Below, piece by piece: positions 9,801 through 16,805 of a stretch of DNA of 33,766 nucleotides; the first letter of the stretch is position 1; each line of letters opens with the position of its first letter. The position numbers were made by a program, and so were the translations under genes. The DNA lies in the NCBI GenBank assembly GCA_016222915.1, contig JACRQA010000104.1:1-33766 (forward strand), given 5' to 3'. The notes beneath the pieces were generated by a model. It worked only from the letters and a program-made list of their open reading frames with translations, searched no databases and was not told the DNA's origin. Source of the stretch: Nitrospirota bacterium. GTDB lineage: Bacteria; Nitrospirota; Thermodesulfovibrionia; UBA6902.

Positions 9801-12046
9801 GCGGCACACCGACAATTACGGCACAGCTTTCTGCAATAAGCGGACGCAATGTAACGGTCCCGTTTACAGTAAGCGTAAGCAGCACAGCAACGGGTGGAGG
9901 CACGGACTACAGCATAACTGCAAGCCCGATAACTATCACAGCCGGAAATACAACCTCCGACATAACCGTTACAATTACTGGTGACAGCCTTGACGAAAGC
10001 AATGAGACTGTCATTGTTGATATGGGATCACCGACCAATGCGACTCAGGGGGCAATCACAACGCATACCCTGACGATTACGGATGATGACCTGGCAGGAG
10101 GTACAATTTATACCGTATGTAAAGCGGGCCATGCAGACGCGCCGTGTAATTATCAGAGCATAAATGGAGGTATTGACAGCGCCTCTGTTTTGAATGGAGA
10201 TACTTTACTGGTCTCGGCTGATACATACAGTGAAAACATCAATTTCGACGGAAAGAATATCACAATCCAGGCGAAAATGGGTGCTGCGTCAACGACGATA
10301 CAGGGAAGCGGCGCCAATGCCGCAGTTGTTACCTTCAGCAACGCCGAAACCTCCGGCGCGGTTCTTGACGGTTTTACCATCAATAACCAGGCGGCAAATA
10401 CGGCAACAAGAGGAATCTATATATCCGGAGCTGCTCCTACCATAAAGAATTCCATTATTGAGGGCAATTCAGCCAATAACGGAACCAACGGTGGTGGCGG
10501 CGTGTATGTAGACAATTCAATCCCGACCTTTGACAATTGTACTATCAGGAGCAATACCGCGACAAATCGTGTGGGCGGCGGCATTTATATCACAGGGGCT
10601 GCAAGCGGTGCAACTATTACCAATTCCACAATCGGCGGCTCAGGCTATGCCAACTCCGCAAATAGCGGCGGCGGCATTTATTTCACAGGCTCTACAACAG
10701 GCACATTGTCCGTCAGCGGCAGCACCATAGCATATAATACGACTACCCAGGCCGGCACCGGTATTTATATTACGGGTATCACAAACACGACAATCTTTAC
10801 TAACACGTCCATCAACAATAACACCTCTTCCCAGACCGCCGGAGGCATATATAGCAATAATTCAGCGCTGTCATTTACTGATTGCAACATAAACAGCAAT
10901 GCGACAGGCAGCACAGCCAGTTACGACGGTGGCGGCATCTACCTGACCGGGGCCTCGGCTTCAGCAACGATCTCTGGCGGGACTATCAATGGGAATTCCG
11001 GCCGCTACGGTGGAGGTATTTACATAAACGGCTCGACAGCAGCCACTCCGCTTTTGATCAGCAACGCGACGATGTCTTCCAATACAGGCTATCTGGGCGG
11101 AGCGGCATATCTGACAGGGGTCACAAATACAGTTTCTATAACCGGCACAACCATCAGCGGCAATACCGGCATTGCGAGCGCCGGCGGTATTTACAATAAT
11201 GCAGTAGCTCTTGAAATAGCCAACAGTCACATTGACTCGAATACAGTGTCAAACAGCAGTCAGAGGGGCGGAGGCCTTTATCTGACCGGAGCAAAGACCA
11301 CGACAATTACCGATACGACTGTTAACAGCAACACGGCCACAGGGCTTGGCGGAGGAATTTATGCCGGAGGAGGCGCTACCCTTGCATTTACCGGAGGCTC
11401 CATTAACAGCAATGCAACTTCATCTACAGGGGATGGAGGAGGAGTAGCTGTCGATGGCGCAACAACATTGAGTGTTTCAAAGGCTGATATACGTGGAAAC
11501 AAAGCACGATACGGCGGCGGCATTTATTATACATCGACATCCGCCACTGCCGCATCGATCACTAATTGCACTATAACCGGAAACACGCACACCGGGACAT
11601 TGGACGGCGGTGGAATATACACTTCCGGAACAGCGATGAACATAATCAATAGTACACTGGCCGGAAACTATGCCTACCGTTACGGCGGAGGTATAAGGGT
11701 GCAGGCAGGAACTGTCAACATAAAAAACAGCATCATATACGGTAATACAGCCGGGACCTCCGGTCCTCAGATAAGCGGATCTCCTACCGTTTCATACTCC
11801 GATATTGAGGGAACTTTTGCCGGGACCGGCAACATTGATTCAGACCCGTTGTTTGAATCATTCGTAGCCGGTGATAAGGCAGGGAATAACGATCCAAAGA
11901 CAAGCGGCAACTTCCATATTCAGAGCGGCTCACCGTGCAAGGACACGGGAAACAACGACGATGCCCCTGCGGGCACTGATATCGACGGAGATACGCGCAT
12001 TCTCAACGGCACGGTTGATATGGGCCCGGATGAGTATGTGCCATAG
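3884..12046 (+). CDS. Giant (2720 aa) secreted multiheme c-type cytochrome fused to Ig-like, beta-helix and Calx-beta modules
   Basis: SD AAAGGAG upstream of ATG; N-terminal hydrophobic signal-like segment; 13 canonical CxxCH motifs (CDSCH, CWSCH, CRVCH, CEVCH, CIECH, CDQCH, CGTCH, CNPCH, CATCH, CLDCH, CFSCH, CITCH, CYPCH); downstream modules recognised by repeat motifs. Confidence 0.9.
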   Translation: MRRVVSYSIVRIASLQLLILAVLLVLAGKEAMGLDYPHFGNNNIGCDSCHFIYGTQPSLLPPWTAHEPQNIDDTQYNTLCWSCHNDIEAPHVRTHSSLQIDDSYGDWTVECRVCHNPHYQKQKEYGSASYLYSGTSTTVTASSITKTGAGWETDVYEGMVVIPNISQNKYVYKITDNTDDTLTVEGPMDLTKVTTGNTFAILYGNLINKTIDLSKITIDPSKSGNKTVRFFRKEGANSFADGNSSYDGVCEVCHTRTTHFRNGTYTGDSSYSDPLHENVGSPAGTYCIECHSHVNGFAHGGAGGTGCDQCHGHDAGYEGVTGGKGTYVAHSTHTENDSDDLRGPHVDCGTCHNTSSFPNFADGVSYADYKSGAEMTTVCNPCHSPDGTYNGVSDSAVGAKNNWSISKSADSRIYEANGSLKSGKGKWCATCHDESPSQIQSINAPNVIGDEDGLFTYGTGWGFYKTGHGLPSGQTYPASGGIKAGAGKGCLDCHLSTVAHIDGNARTFDDHESSSTDPSEYRQGYRLKLISSEEPMIIPKTGRAEASNSRLCFSCHTDTPFTTSDGTNTNYRNGSTNLHYYHLNLNDSLRFKADWGSGESYDSQAYTSRITCITCHNVHGSTRLSMVRDGKLVNREPGVKIWYYNSDISTNSNPPQPENLPLSASTGSLWLPGSAGNVCYPCHGGTSTEIKNRNPFQDTDQSPILEWTGETNYTSDGVDPASGASGSAFTFRVKYTDTNNDSPIYMQVWVDEDDSGTYEPGEKYTMTGASSSDIIYTDGKMYYKTLTIDSAGDNIINYRFYASDGTNDATGAPMSGGTITISSSAPVLSWTGEATYTSDGVNPDTGGNGDGFEFRVKYADADNNAPALIQIWLDSNDSGTYEEGEKYAMTAVTGGDTTYSDGKLYTKSLTIAYAGDGNLNYRFYASDGSAGATGSPTSNNMVTVLDGTNNPPSLDWVVATCLTNGVKPAEGPNGGDFEFLINYTDEDNQCPPTANDIQVWIDVNDNGTYEEGEKYNLAETDAFDTTCSDGKLYKVTRTLSLAGDNAFNYRFYASDGSDTAIGGPISNNTVTVVDALKVRPSGGSGWYSTIQSAVDAISGAHTVLVYEGAYNEKVTFSGGDDSNVTVRSVCGPDTTIIDATGKTYGVSVGSNSNGSTVEGFQIMNGTAGVYISNAGITIDNCKIHDNTQGISFIDDTLPRETPLIVRDSELYDNHGGSGGAIYIKNGSEPHHQIINTVIHDNTAVSGGGAYLGGIVDITGSTIRDNSVTANGGGLYISGVVSLVRSSIIGNTAVGNGGGAFLPDADTLTMENSIVADNTAAVGGGVWLDGALTAVNSTIANNEATGASGGGAFYTNTWAAIDIKNSIVWNNIASNAMQKHVASVSSTSTMTVNDSIISNDGDGIYNDYPYVVVASGGSASFSGYLSEQDPFFVDASGGDYHIKSNSPAIDVANATYAPTDDIDGDSRPQGSADDIGADEYDGTINNAPALSWTGEANYESDGVNPNSAVGGSNFEFRIDYTDADNTAPTSIQVWVDEDDNGSYAEDEKYNMTAVNADTVYSDGKLYTKTLTLSYAGNGALDYRFYASDGTVAASGAPASDSTVTVTNNAPALGWTGETNYTTDGVNPNSGITGSNFEFRVDYTDADNTAPSYIEVWVDEDDSAVYDLDEKYSMTETDGGDTNYEDGKRYSKTLTLATAGDSVLNYKFAASDGTDSATGTPTNNSSLTVSGVTVTFTSASQVTAGESSAVTITAQLSGVSGQDVTVPFTINTGSTATGGGTDYSITVSPITITAGNTTADITVTIATDSLDENNESVIVDMGTPTNAAQGAITTHTVTITDDDNEPTVTFTSTSQSTTDETGTATITAQLSAASGRDVTVPFTINGSSTATGSGTDYNITASPITITAGNTTANITVTIAADSLDENNETVIVDMGMPTNATQGATTTHTVTITDDDATPTVTFTSASQTTANESGTPTITAQLSAISGRNVTVPFTVSVSSTATGGGTDYSITASPITITAGNTTSDITVTITGDSLDESNETVIVDMGSPTNATQGAITTHTLTITDDDLAGGTIYTVCKAGHADAPCNYQSINGGIDSASVLNGDTLLVSADTYSENINFDGKNITIQAKMGAASTTIQGSGANAAVVTFSNAETSGAVLDGFTINNQAANTATRGIYISGAAPTIKNSIIEGNSANNGTNGGGGVYVDNSIPTFDNCTIRSNTATNRVGGGIYITGAASGATITNSTIGGSGYANSANSGGGIYFTGSTTGTLSVSGSTIAYNTTTQAGTGIYITGITNTTIFTNTSINNNTSSQTAGGIYSNNSALSFTDCNINSNATGSTASYDGGGIYLTGASASATISGGTINGNSGRYGGGIYINGSTAATPLLISNATMSSNTGYLGGAAYLTGVTNTVSITGTTISGNTGIASAGGIYNNAVALEIANSHIDSNTVSNSSQRGGGLYLTGAKTTTITDTTVNSNTATGLGGGIYAGGGATLAFTGGSINSNATSSTGDGGGVAVDGATTLSVSKADIRGNKARYGGGIYYTSTSATAASITNCTITGNTHTGTLDGGGIYTSGTAMNIINSTLAGNYAYRYGGGIRVQAGTVNIKNSIIYGNTAGTSGPQISGSPTVSYSDIEGTFAGTGNIDSDPLFESFVAGDKAGNNDPKTSGNFHIQSGSPCKDTGNNDDAPAGTDIDGDTRILNGTVDMGPDEYVP
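4019..5932 (+). other. 13-heme CxxCH region of the 3884 protein
   Basis: First CDSCH codon at 4019, last CYPCH ends 5932. Confidence 0.9.
5986..7104 (+). repeat. Three Ig/cadherin-like repeats, each with an acidic EF-hand-like loop
   Basis: [SD]W...(T)..GV.P..G..G..FEFR[VI].YTD.[DN]N..P repeats with DEDDSGTYEPGE, DSNDSGTYEEGE, DVNDNGTYEEGE. Confidence 0.65.
7130..8322 (+). other. Internal beta-helix domain ending in a choice-of-anchor-Q-like motif
   Basis: WYSTIQSAVDAISGAHTVLVYEGAYNEKVTF...; GGGAYLGG, GGGLYISG, GGGAFLP, GGGVWLDG rungs; ends DDIDGDSRPQGSADDIGADEYD. Confidence 0.75.
8335..9066 (+). repeat. Two further Ig-like repeats
   Basis: LSWTGEANYESDGVNPNSA... and LGWTGETNYTTDGVNPNSG..., with DEDDNGSYAEDE and DEDDSAVYDLDE. 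Confidence 0.65.
9077..10102 (+). repeat. Three tandem Calx-beta-like repeats (342-bp period)
   Basis: VTFTS[AT]SQ starts at 9077, 9419 and 9761 (exactly 342 nt = 114 aa apart); each has [ND]IT[AV]SPITITAGNTT..ITVTI..DSLDE.NE[ST]VIVDMG..TNA.QGA.TTHT[VL]TITDDD. Confidence 0.9.
10105..12043 (+). other. C-terminal beta-helix domain, choice-of-anchor-Q-like end, no visible anchor
   Basis: Many GGGIY/GGGLY/GGGVA rungs; ends GTDIDGDTRILNGTVDMGPDEYVP* with no hydrophobic tail or PEP motif. Confidence 0.75.
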
Positions 12047-12158
12047 ATTCCATCATCTGCTTTGAGGCGACAAGGGGAGCAAAGCCTGCACGAGCATCGA
12101 ATGAGCAATGTTGCATGTTGAATATTAAGGATTTTGAGCTGACCAATGCATCTTAGAA

Positions 12159-13100
12159 TCAGGAATGGGTGGAATGCGGTTTCAATTTTAACCGATTAAT
12201 AAAAAGTCCGCTCCCCAATATCAACACGCCTGAAATAAACAGGATATAACTTTCCGGCTCTGGCACAACGGCAGGATAAGGGGCCGCGAGACTGGTAGTA
12301 TTAATTCCATCCAGAATAAACTTCTGCGTCTCTGCTCCGCTGATTATATCAACCGTCATTAACCTGTTCCCTCCACGGATTGTATACAACTCCCCTGTAA
12401 CAGGGTAAAACTCCAACCCCACACCCCCGGCATTAACTGCAGGAGTCAGATTAATCGACGAGAGCCTTTGCCCTGTATTTTTATCAAGCTTGTATAACGT
12501 GTCATATGTACAACCCCAACTGAAATTACATCCTGAAAGGGCATATAGTTCATCAGTGCTAAAGTCTATTGCAAGACCGGTATGATAAATATTCGGCCCG
12601 GCATCGCCTATAAGACTGGACGTACCTGTTGCGGGATTTATCAAATAAAAATTATCACTTGGATATCCGTCGACAAGACCGTAGAGGTCCCCGCTCCTGT
12701 CAAACGCGAGGCCATTGGTCCATTGAGTGTCAGGATTCAGATTGGCAGCGCCGATAGGATTAATATAACCGGTATCATAGTTTATTGAATAGAGCTGGTT
12801 GGCTGCATTGTTCCAGCCGAAAAGTTCATTATCAGGGCTGAAGGCAAGCGCGTTTATTCTGAAATCGGGAGGGACCGGGGCAGGTGAGCCATTTTGGAAG
12901 TATAATGTAGTGACTACATCGGTTGTCCCATTTATTGGGTCAATGCTCCATAAAGCCGAATTCCCCTCAAAAGCAGTAATAGAATAAAACTTGTCATATT
13001 CCAGGGCGGCATTTGAAACGCCGGCAAACATAAATGACGTCATCATAAATATGACAGACAAAATTAATATTGCCCTAGTCGTGGTTTCATGTCTTTTCAT
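12159..13100 (-). CDS. PEP-CTERM sorting-domain protein, probable beta-propeller-like repeats
   Basis: Signal-like N-terminus; repeats such as LYSINYDTGYINPIG/LYGLVDGYPSDNFYLINPATG; C-terminal VPEPESYILFISGVLILGSGLFINRLK (12162-12266); strong SD (AAGGAG) before ATG on minus strand. Confidence 0.85.
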   Translation of the reverse strand: MKRHETTTRAILILSVIFMMTSFMFAGVSNAALEYDKFYSITAFEGNSALWSIDPINGTTDVVTTLYFQNGSPAPVPPDFRINALAFSPDNELFGWNNAANQLYSINYDTGYINPIGAANLNPDTQWTNGLAFDRSGDLYGLVDGYPSDNFYLINPATGTSSLIGDAGPNIYHTGLAIDFSTDELYALSGCNFSWGCTYDTLYKLDKNTGQRLSSINLTPAVNAGGVGLEFYPVTGELYTIRGGNRLMTVDIISGAETQKFILDGINTTSLAAPYPAVVPEPESYILFISGVLILGSGLFINRLKLKPHSTHS

Positions 13101-13116
13101 TTCTTCTCCTTAAGTG

Positions 13117-13995
13117 TCAATTTTTCAAAGCGCGCTGCCTTGAAAAACGTCTGAATCCCAATGCTGCTCCGCCCGTGATAAAGAGGACATAACTTATCGG
13201 CTCCGGAACTACGGCAGGTTGATAGGATATATTCATTTGAGTATCATTCAGCGTAATCCATCGATTCTTATTGGTGACCTGACCTTGTGGAATGGCGGTC
13301 CAGAAAAAAGAATCCCCAGAGTCCATTGAGATTGAAAGGTCAATTGGAATAACCATGTTCGGGCAGTTTCCGAAATTGGCGCCACATTCCATATCGGCTG
13401 AGAATGGGCTGGTAAGAAGATCATTTTTAAGTACGGTAACGCTGTTACTGGAAGAGTCAAAGTATCCCATAATGAGCTGTACATCAACGGGCGAGGCCCA
13501 GTAATTGCCTGTATAAGACATGCTTTGTCCGCCCCAGTATAGTCTTAGCGATCCAAGAATATCGATATCGGAATCATTCCCGACCGGATTAGTCCATCTG
13601 ATAAGAGATGAATTTTTATTTGCATTATAGCCGGAATAGAAGTTTGTATTTTGGTCCCAGCGGCTGATGTTGACGTCATTATCGTACATGGCCTGTCTTT
13701 TCCATCTGCCGTTACCGGGCATCGGATCTGTCCAATAATAAGCCATGTTCGAGGTATGCAGATAATCCGTTCCGGTAAACCACTCGTAACTCCAGACTGT
13801 GCTTCCCTGTGTGTCTTTTTTAAAATTCAAATCATTCGTGATCAGAAAATCGCCATTCCGGTCCCACGTAAAGCCGTCTTGATACTCAGCTCCCGACTTG
13901 CTAGCAGATCCACAAAGCAAAATTGCAGCGACAAATATTCCGACGGAAATCTCTTCCGCTTTTTTCAGGGCTGTCGTTAAAAGTTTATTTCTCAT
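13117..13995 (-). CDS. PEP-CTERM sorting-domain protein of unknown function
   Basis: Signal-like N-terminus; C-terminal VPEPISYVLFITGGAALGFRRFSRQRALKN (13120-13209). Followed by the 13100 gene after 16 nt, suggesting co-transcription. Confidence 0.82.
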   Translation of the reverse strand: MRNKLLTTALKKAEEISVGIFVAAILLCGSASKSGAEYQDGFTWDRNGDFLITNDLNFKKDTQGSTVWSYEWFTGTDYLHTSNMAYYWTDPMPGNGRWKRQAMYDNDVNISRWDQNTNFYSGYNANKNSSLIRWTNPVGNDSDIDILGSLRLYWGGQSMSYTGNYWASPVDVQLIMGYFDSSSNSVTVLKNDLLTSPFSADMECGANFGNCPNMVIPIDLSISMDSGDSFFWTAIPQGQVTNKNRWITLNDTQMNISYQPAVVPEPISYVLFITGGAALGFRRFSRQRALKN

Positions 13996-14399
13996 ATAAT
14001 TGTCTCGACTTTTAGTAGTGCGCTTAAGCTTCTTTCACCTTTATTTATTTCGCGTTAAATATGATCTGCTGCCCGACAGGCTTCCTGAACGGCTTCTCAA
14101 AACAAGATAAGTAAAAACGTGCAAGATAAATGCCACAATCATAATTCAATGAATCCGGGTGGTTATGTTTTCCTTAAGTCTTTTGATGTGCTTAAAACCG
14201 AGTGAAATCCCGCATTAGATGGTATTTTTACCTATGCTTAAGAAGCACGGATAATCCAGAGGCATCAGCTAAAATTGGTTGTTCCCCGGACTGTGGAGCT
14301 GATGAAAAAGTATTCTTCATTTAAGAAAGAAAATCAAATGCTGCAAGGTTTGAGTTAGATTGTGAGTCAGAGAGTGAAGAAAGGTATATGCTGTCCTAA

Positions 14400-14453
14400 T
14401 CCTTAGTTAAATTCAGGAAAAAACCTATTCATCATTTTCACTTAACATCCGAA
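14400..14453 (+). promoter_or_regulatory. Candidate conserved upstream element, copy B
   Basis: TCC 14400, TTCAG 14412, CCTATT 14424, CCGAA 14449; spacing identical to copies A and D. Confidence 0.5.
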
Positions 14454-14509
14454 TTGTAAATAGACAGCGTTTGGTATTGAGCAAAATAAATAATATCAGG
14501 AGGCCGGTC

Positions 14510-14704
14510 ATGAAAGGAAAGAATTATGCGGGTATCATCGGGACAGTAGCTCCAAAGTATGTTCATCGCGGAGAAACGTTTTATAAGGAAGTGATAAAGA
14601 AGCTTGACGCAAAGACAATTTTATGGTCAGCATTACATATCGGTGGATTTATGTTTGTAGCATCGATCCTGTTTTTACTGGTAATGCTCATCGCCACTTC
14701 CTGA
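14510..14704 (+). CDS. 64-aa small protein with one predicted transmembrane helix
   Basis: ATG at 14510 preceded by AGGAGG with 6-nt spacing; MKGKNYAGIIGTVAPKYVHRGETFYKEVIKKLDAKTILWSALHIGGFMFVASILFLLVMLIATS. The track start at 14471 (TTG) is less likely. Confidence 0.7.
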   Translation: MKGKNYAGIIGTVAPKYVHRGETFYKEVIKKLDAKTILWSALHIGGFMFVASILFLLVMLIATS

Positions 14705-14911
14705 TCGGACAAAGAGTGTGCTGTTTATTATGACTGGGACCCGATGTGATGTCCGATTGAATCGATTGCGGCATTCTCACCTCATTCTCTTTCCTTTTAA
14801 TCGTACTGGACTGGCCTGTTGAAATTAAATATCTTGTGCTGTAATATCAGCGAAGAGCGCATCGTCAAGAATCTTGAGTAATCAATAGAAGAATAAATTA
14901 AGGCGAAAAAA

Positions 14912-15532
14912 ATGAAACTGGAAGTGCCGGTCATAGGAATCCTGCGTGGAGTGGAAGCTGCCTATTTTCAGAACATAATGGATACCTCGTTTGCTTCAGG
15001 CCTGCAGGCAATTGAGATTACGATGAACACTGACCGGGCAGTGGAGATCGTTTCGTCGAACAGGGCGTCTGTGCCTTCCGGAAAATTACTGGGAATGGGG
15101 ACGATATGCAATCTTGCGGAAGCTGAAATGGCCATTGACGCCGGGGCCATGTTCCTTGTTACGCCTAATACGGACACGGCGGTCATTGATTATGCAGTAT
15201 CAAAATCAGTCCCGGTGATATCAGGGGCGCTGACTCCTACAGAAGTATATACTGCGTGGTCTGCCGGCGCTGACATGGTCAAGGTCTTTCCATGCCGGCC
15301 ATTCGGTCCTGAATATATCCGTGAACTCAGAGGACCTTTTGACCATATCCCCATGGTCGCGGTAGGGGGCGTTGACCCCGGCAACATCATAGAGTATTTC
15401 GCTGCCGGCGCAAAGGCCGTGGGCGCAAGCGCCTCGCTTTTCGGCCGCAAGGCATTGATGGAGCATGACCTTGATGAAATTGCCCGAAATGTTAAAAAAT
15501 TTATTGCCCTTTGCCCTGATCAGAAGAAATAA
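14912..15532 (+). CDS. KDPG/KHG aldolase family protein (2-dehydro-3-deoxy-phosphogluconate aldolase-like)
   Basis: VPVIGILRG, AIEITMNTDRA, GMGTI, GAMFLVTPNTD, GALTPTEVYTAWSAGADMVKVFPC, VAVGGVDPGNIIEYFAAGAKAVGASASLF: hallmark Eda-family motifs. Confidence 0.9.
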   Translation: MKLEVPVIGILRGVEAAYFQNIMDTSFASGLQAIEITMNTDRAVEIVSSNRASVPSGKLLGMGTICNLAEAEMAIDAGAMFLVTPNTDTAVIDYAVSKSVPVISGALTPTEVYTAWSAGADMVKVFPCRPFGPEYIRELRGPFDHIPMVAVGGVDPGNIIEYFAAGAKAVGASASLFGRKALMEHDLDEIARNVKKFIALCPDQKK

Positions 15533-15533
15533 A

Positions 15534-15573
15534 TTATAATATCCCCTCAGATAAAACTTTCTTAATATTATAA
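15534..15573. promoter_or_regulatory. Perfect 9-bp inverted repeat between the two aldolase genes
   Basis: ttataatat (15534-15542) and atattataa (15565-15573), abutting the SD of the 15585 gene. Confidence 0.4.
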
Positions 15574-15584
15574 GGAGACGATAT

Positions 15585-16535
15585 ATGTACAGACCTGAAA
15601 TAAAAGTTATAGACTGCTCTGTCCGCGACGGGGGATTAATGAATAAGTGGCAATTTTCCGACTCTTTCGTATGCAAGGTCTATACGGCTTGCACGGAAGC
15701 AGGCGTCGATTATATGGAGATCGGTTATCTGAGCTCGGAGTCTGCTTTTTCACGGGCCGAGGTAGGGCCGTGGAAGTTTTGCGCTGAAGATGACATCCGG
15801 CGCATTATCGGCAAGACAGAGAAAAAGATCAAGCTCTCTGCTATGGCCGACATCGGCAGGATCGAATATAATGACATCCCCCTAAAATCCGATAGCTCCC
15901 TGGACATGATCCGGGTCGCATGTTATGCGCATCAAACTGACGCCGCAATAGCCCTGGCCCATCATTGCATCGACAAAGGCTATGAGACAACCATAAATCT
16001 CATGGCGGTCTCCACAGTGGGATTGCGCGAGTTGGACGAGGCACTTGATGATCTTTCAAAGAGTCGGGTGCCGATAGTTTACGTTGTAGACAGCTTTGGC
16101 GCTTTCTATTCCGAGGACATAGACCTGCTTTCCAAAAAATACATGGAGCGCCTCCCCGGCAAGACTATCGGGATACATTGTCACAACAACCAGCAACTGG
16201 CCTTCGCCAATACCATATCTGCAATCATCTCTGGGGTCAATTATCTCGACGCCAGCTTGTACGGAATCGGACGCGGGGCCGGCAACTGCCCGCTTGAACT
16301 TCTGATAGCATTCCTGAAAAATCCCAAGTTTAAGGTGCGTCCACTTATTGAGGCCATAGAGGCCGAGATCCTTCCGTGGACGGAAAAGATCGACTGGGGT
16401 TATTACATTCCGTATATGGTATCGGGCGTGCTGAACCAGCATCCACGCGCGGCCATGGCGCACATGGAGTCCGACATGAAGAATAAAATTACGCAATTCT
16501 TTGATCAGATGACGAGCGCCACCGAGTTGGGATAA
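15585..16535 (+). CDS. DRE-TIM (HMGL-like) metallo-aldolase, 4-hydroxy-2-oxovalerate-aldolase-like
   Basis: SD AAGGAG; VIDCSVRDGG near N-terminus, YMEIGY, GIHCHNNQQLAFANTISAI, YLDASLYGIGRGAGNCPLELL. Confidence 0.85.
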   Translation: MYRPEIKVIDCSVRDGGLMNKWQFSDSFVCKVYTACTEAGVDYMEIGYLSSESAFSRAEVGPWKFCAEDDIRRIIGKTEKKIKLSAMADIGRIEYNDIPLKSDSSLDMIRVACYAHQTDAAIALAHHCIDKGYETTINLMAVSTVGLRELDEALDDLSKSRVPIVYVVDSFGAFYSEDIDLLSKKYMERLPGKTIGIHCHNNQQLAFANTISAIISGVNYLDASLYGIGRGAGNCPLELLIAFLKNPKFKVRPLIEAIEAEILPWTEKIDWGYYIPYMVSGVLNQHPRAAMAHMESDMKNKITQFFDQMTSATELG

Positions 16536-16730
16536 TTAGGAAATTACCAACTATCGAGTCGGATTCAACTGATTGTTGATATAAGAAATCGGAACTCAAC
16601 TGCTGCGCAATATCTTATGTGAAGGTGCGTGAATTCCCCCAGATGAGCTGTCCCAATCCTGACTGATCAAGTGTTATCTCCTTATTGTAAGGTAAGTTGG
16701 AGTATCCGGTTTTACTGGTATTTATATTGC

Positions 16731-16786
16731 TTATTTCCTTAAGTTTTCAGTATTATTCCACGAAATAAATAATAAACTAAGTCGAG
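16731..16786 (+). promoter_or_regulatory. Diverged relative of the upstream element (copy C)
   Basis: TTTCCTTAAGTTTTCAG with TTCAG at 16746, CC at 16758 (+12) and TCGAG at 16782; TCC-TTCAG spacing is 10, not 12. Confidence 0.25.
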
Positions 16787-16805
16787 TTACTGAAAGGAAT
16801 TTTAT

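Noticed and set aside
9095-9903. Minus-strand ORFs of 209, 101 and 112 aa opposite the Calx-beta repeats
   Set aside because: They mirror the 342-bp plus-strand repeats; low-complexity translations and no start-site context.
12047-12158. Possible bidirectional terminator between the convergent 3884 and 12159 genes
   Set aside because: No clear GC-rich stem followed by a T-run was seen by eye.
14166-14215. TTTTCCTTAAGTCTTTTGATG as another copy of the upstream element
   Set aside because: Only the first block matches; TTCAG, CCTATT and CCGAA are absent at the expected spacings.
14040-14460. Long intergenic stretch considered for a GEMM (cyclic dinucleotide) riboswitch, given the cytochrome context
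   Set aside because: No recognisable GEMM conserved core; only the shared upstream element at 14400-14453 could be supported.
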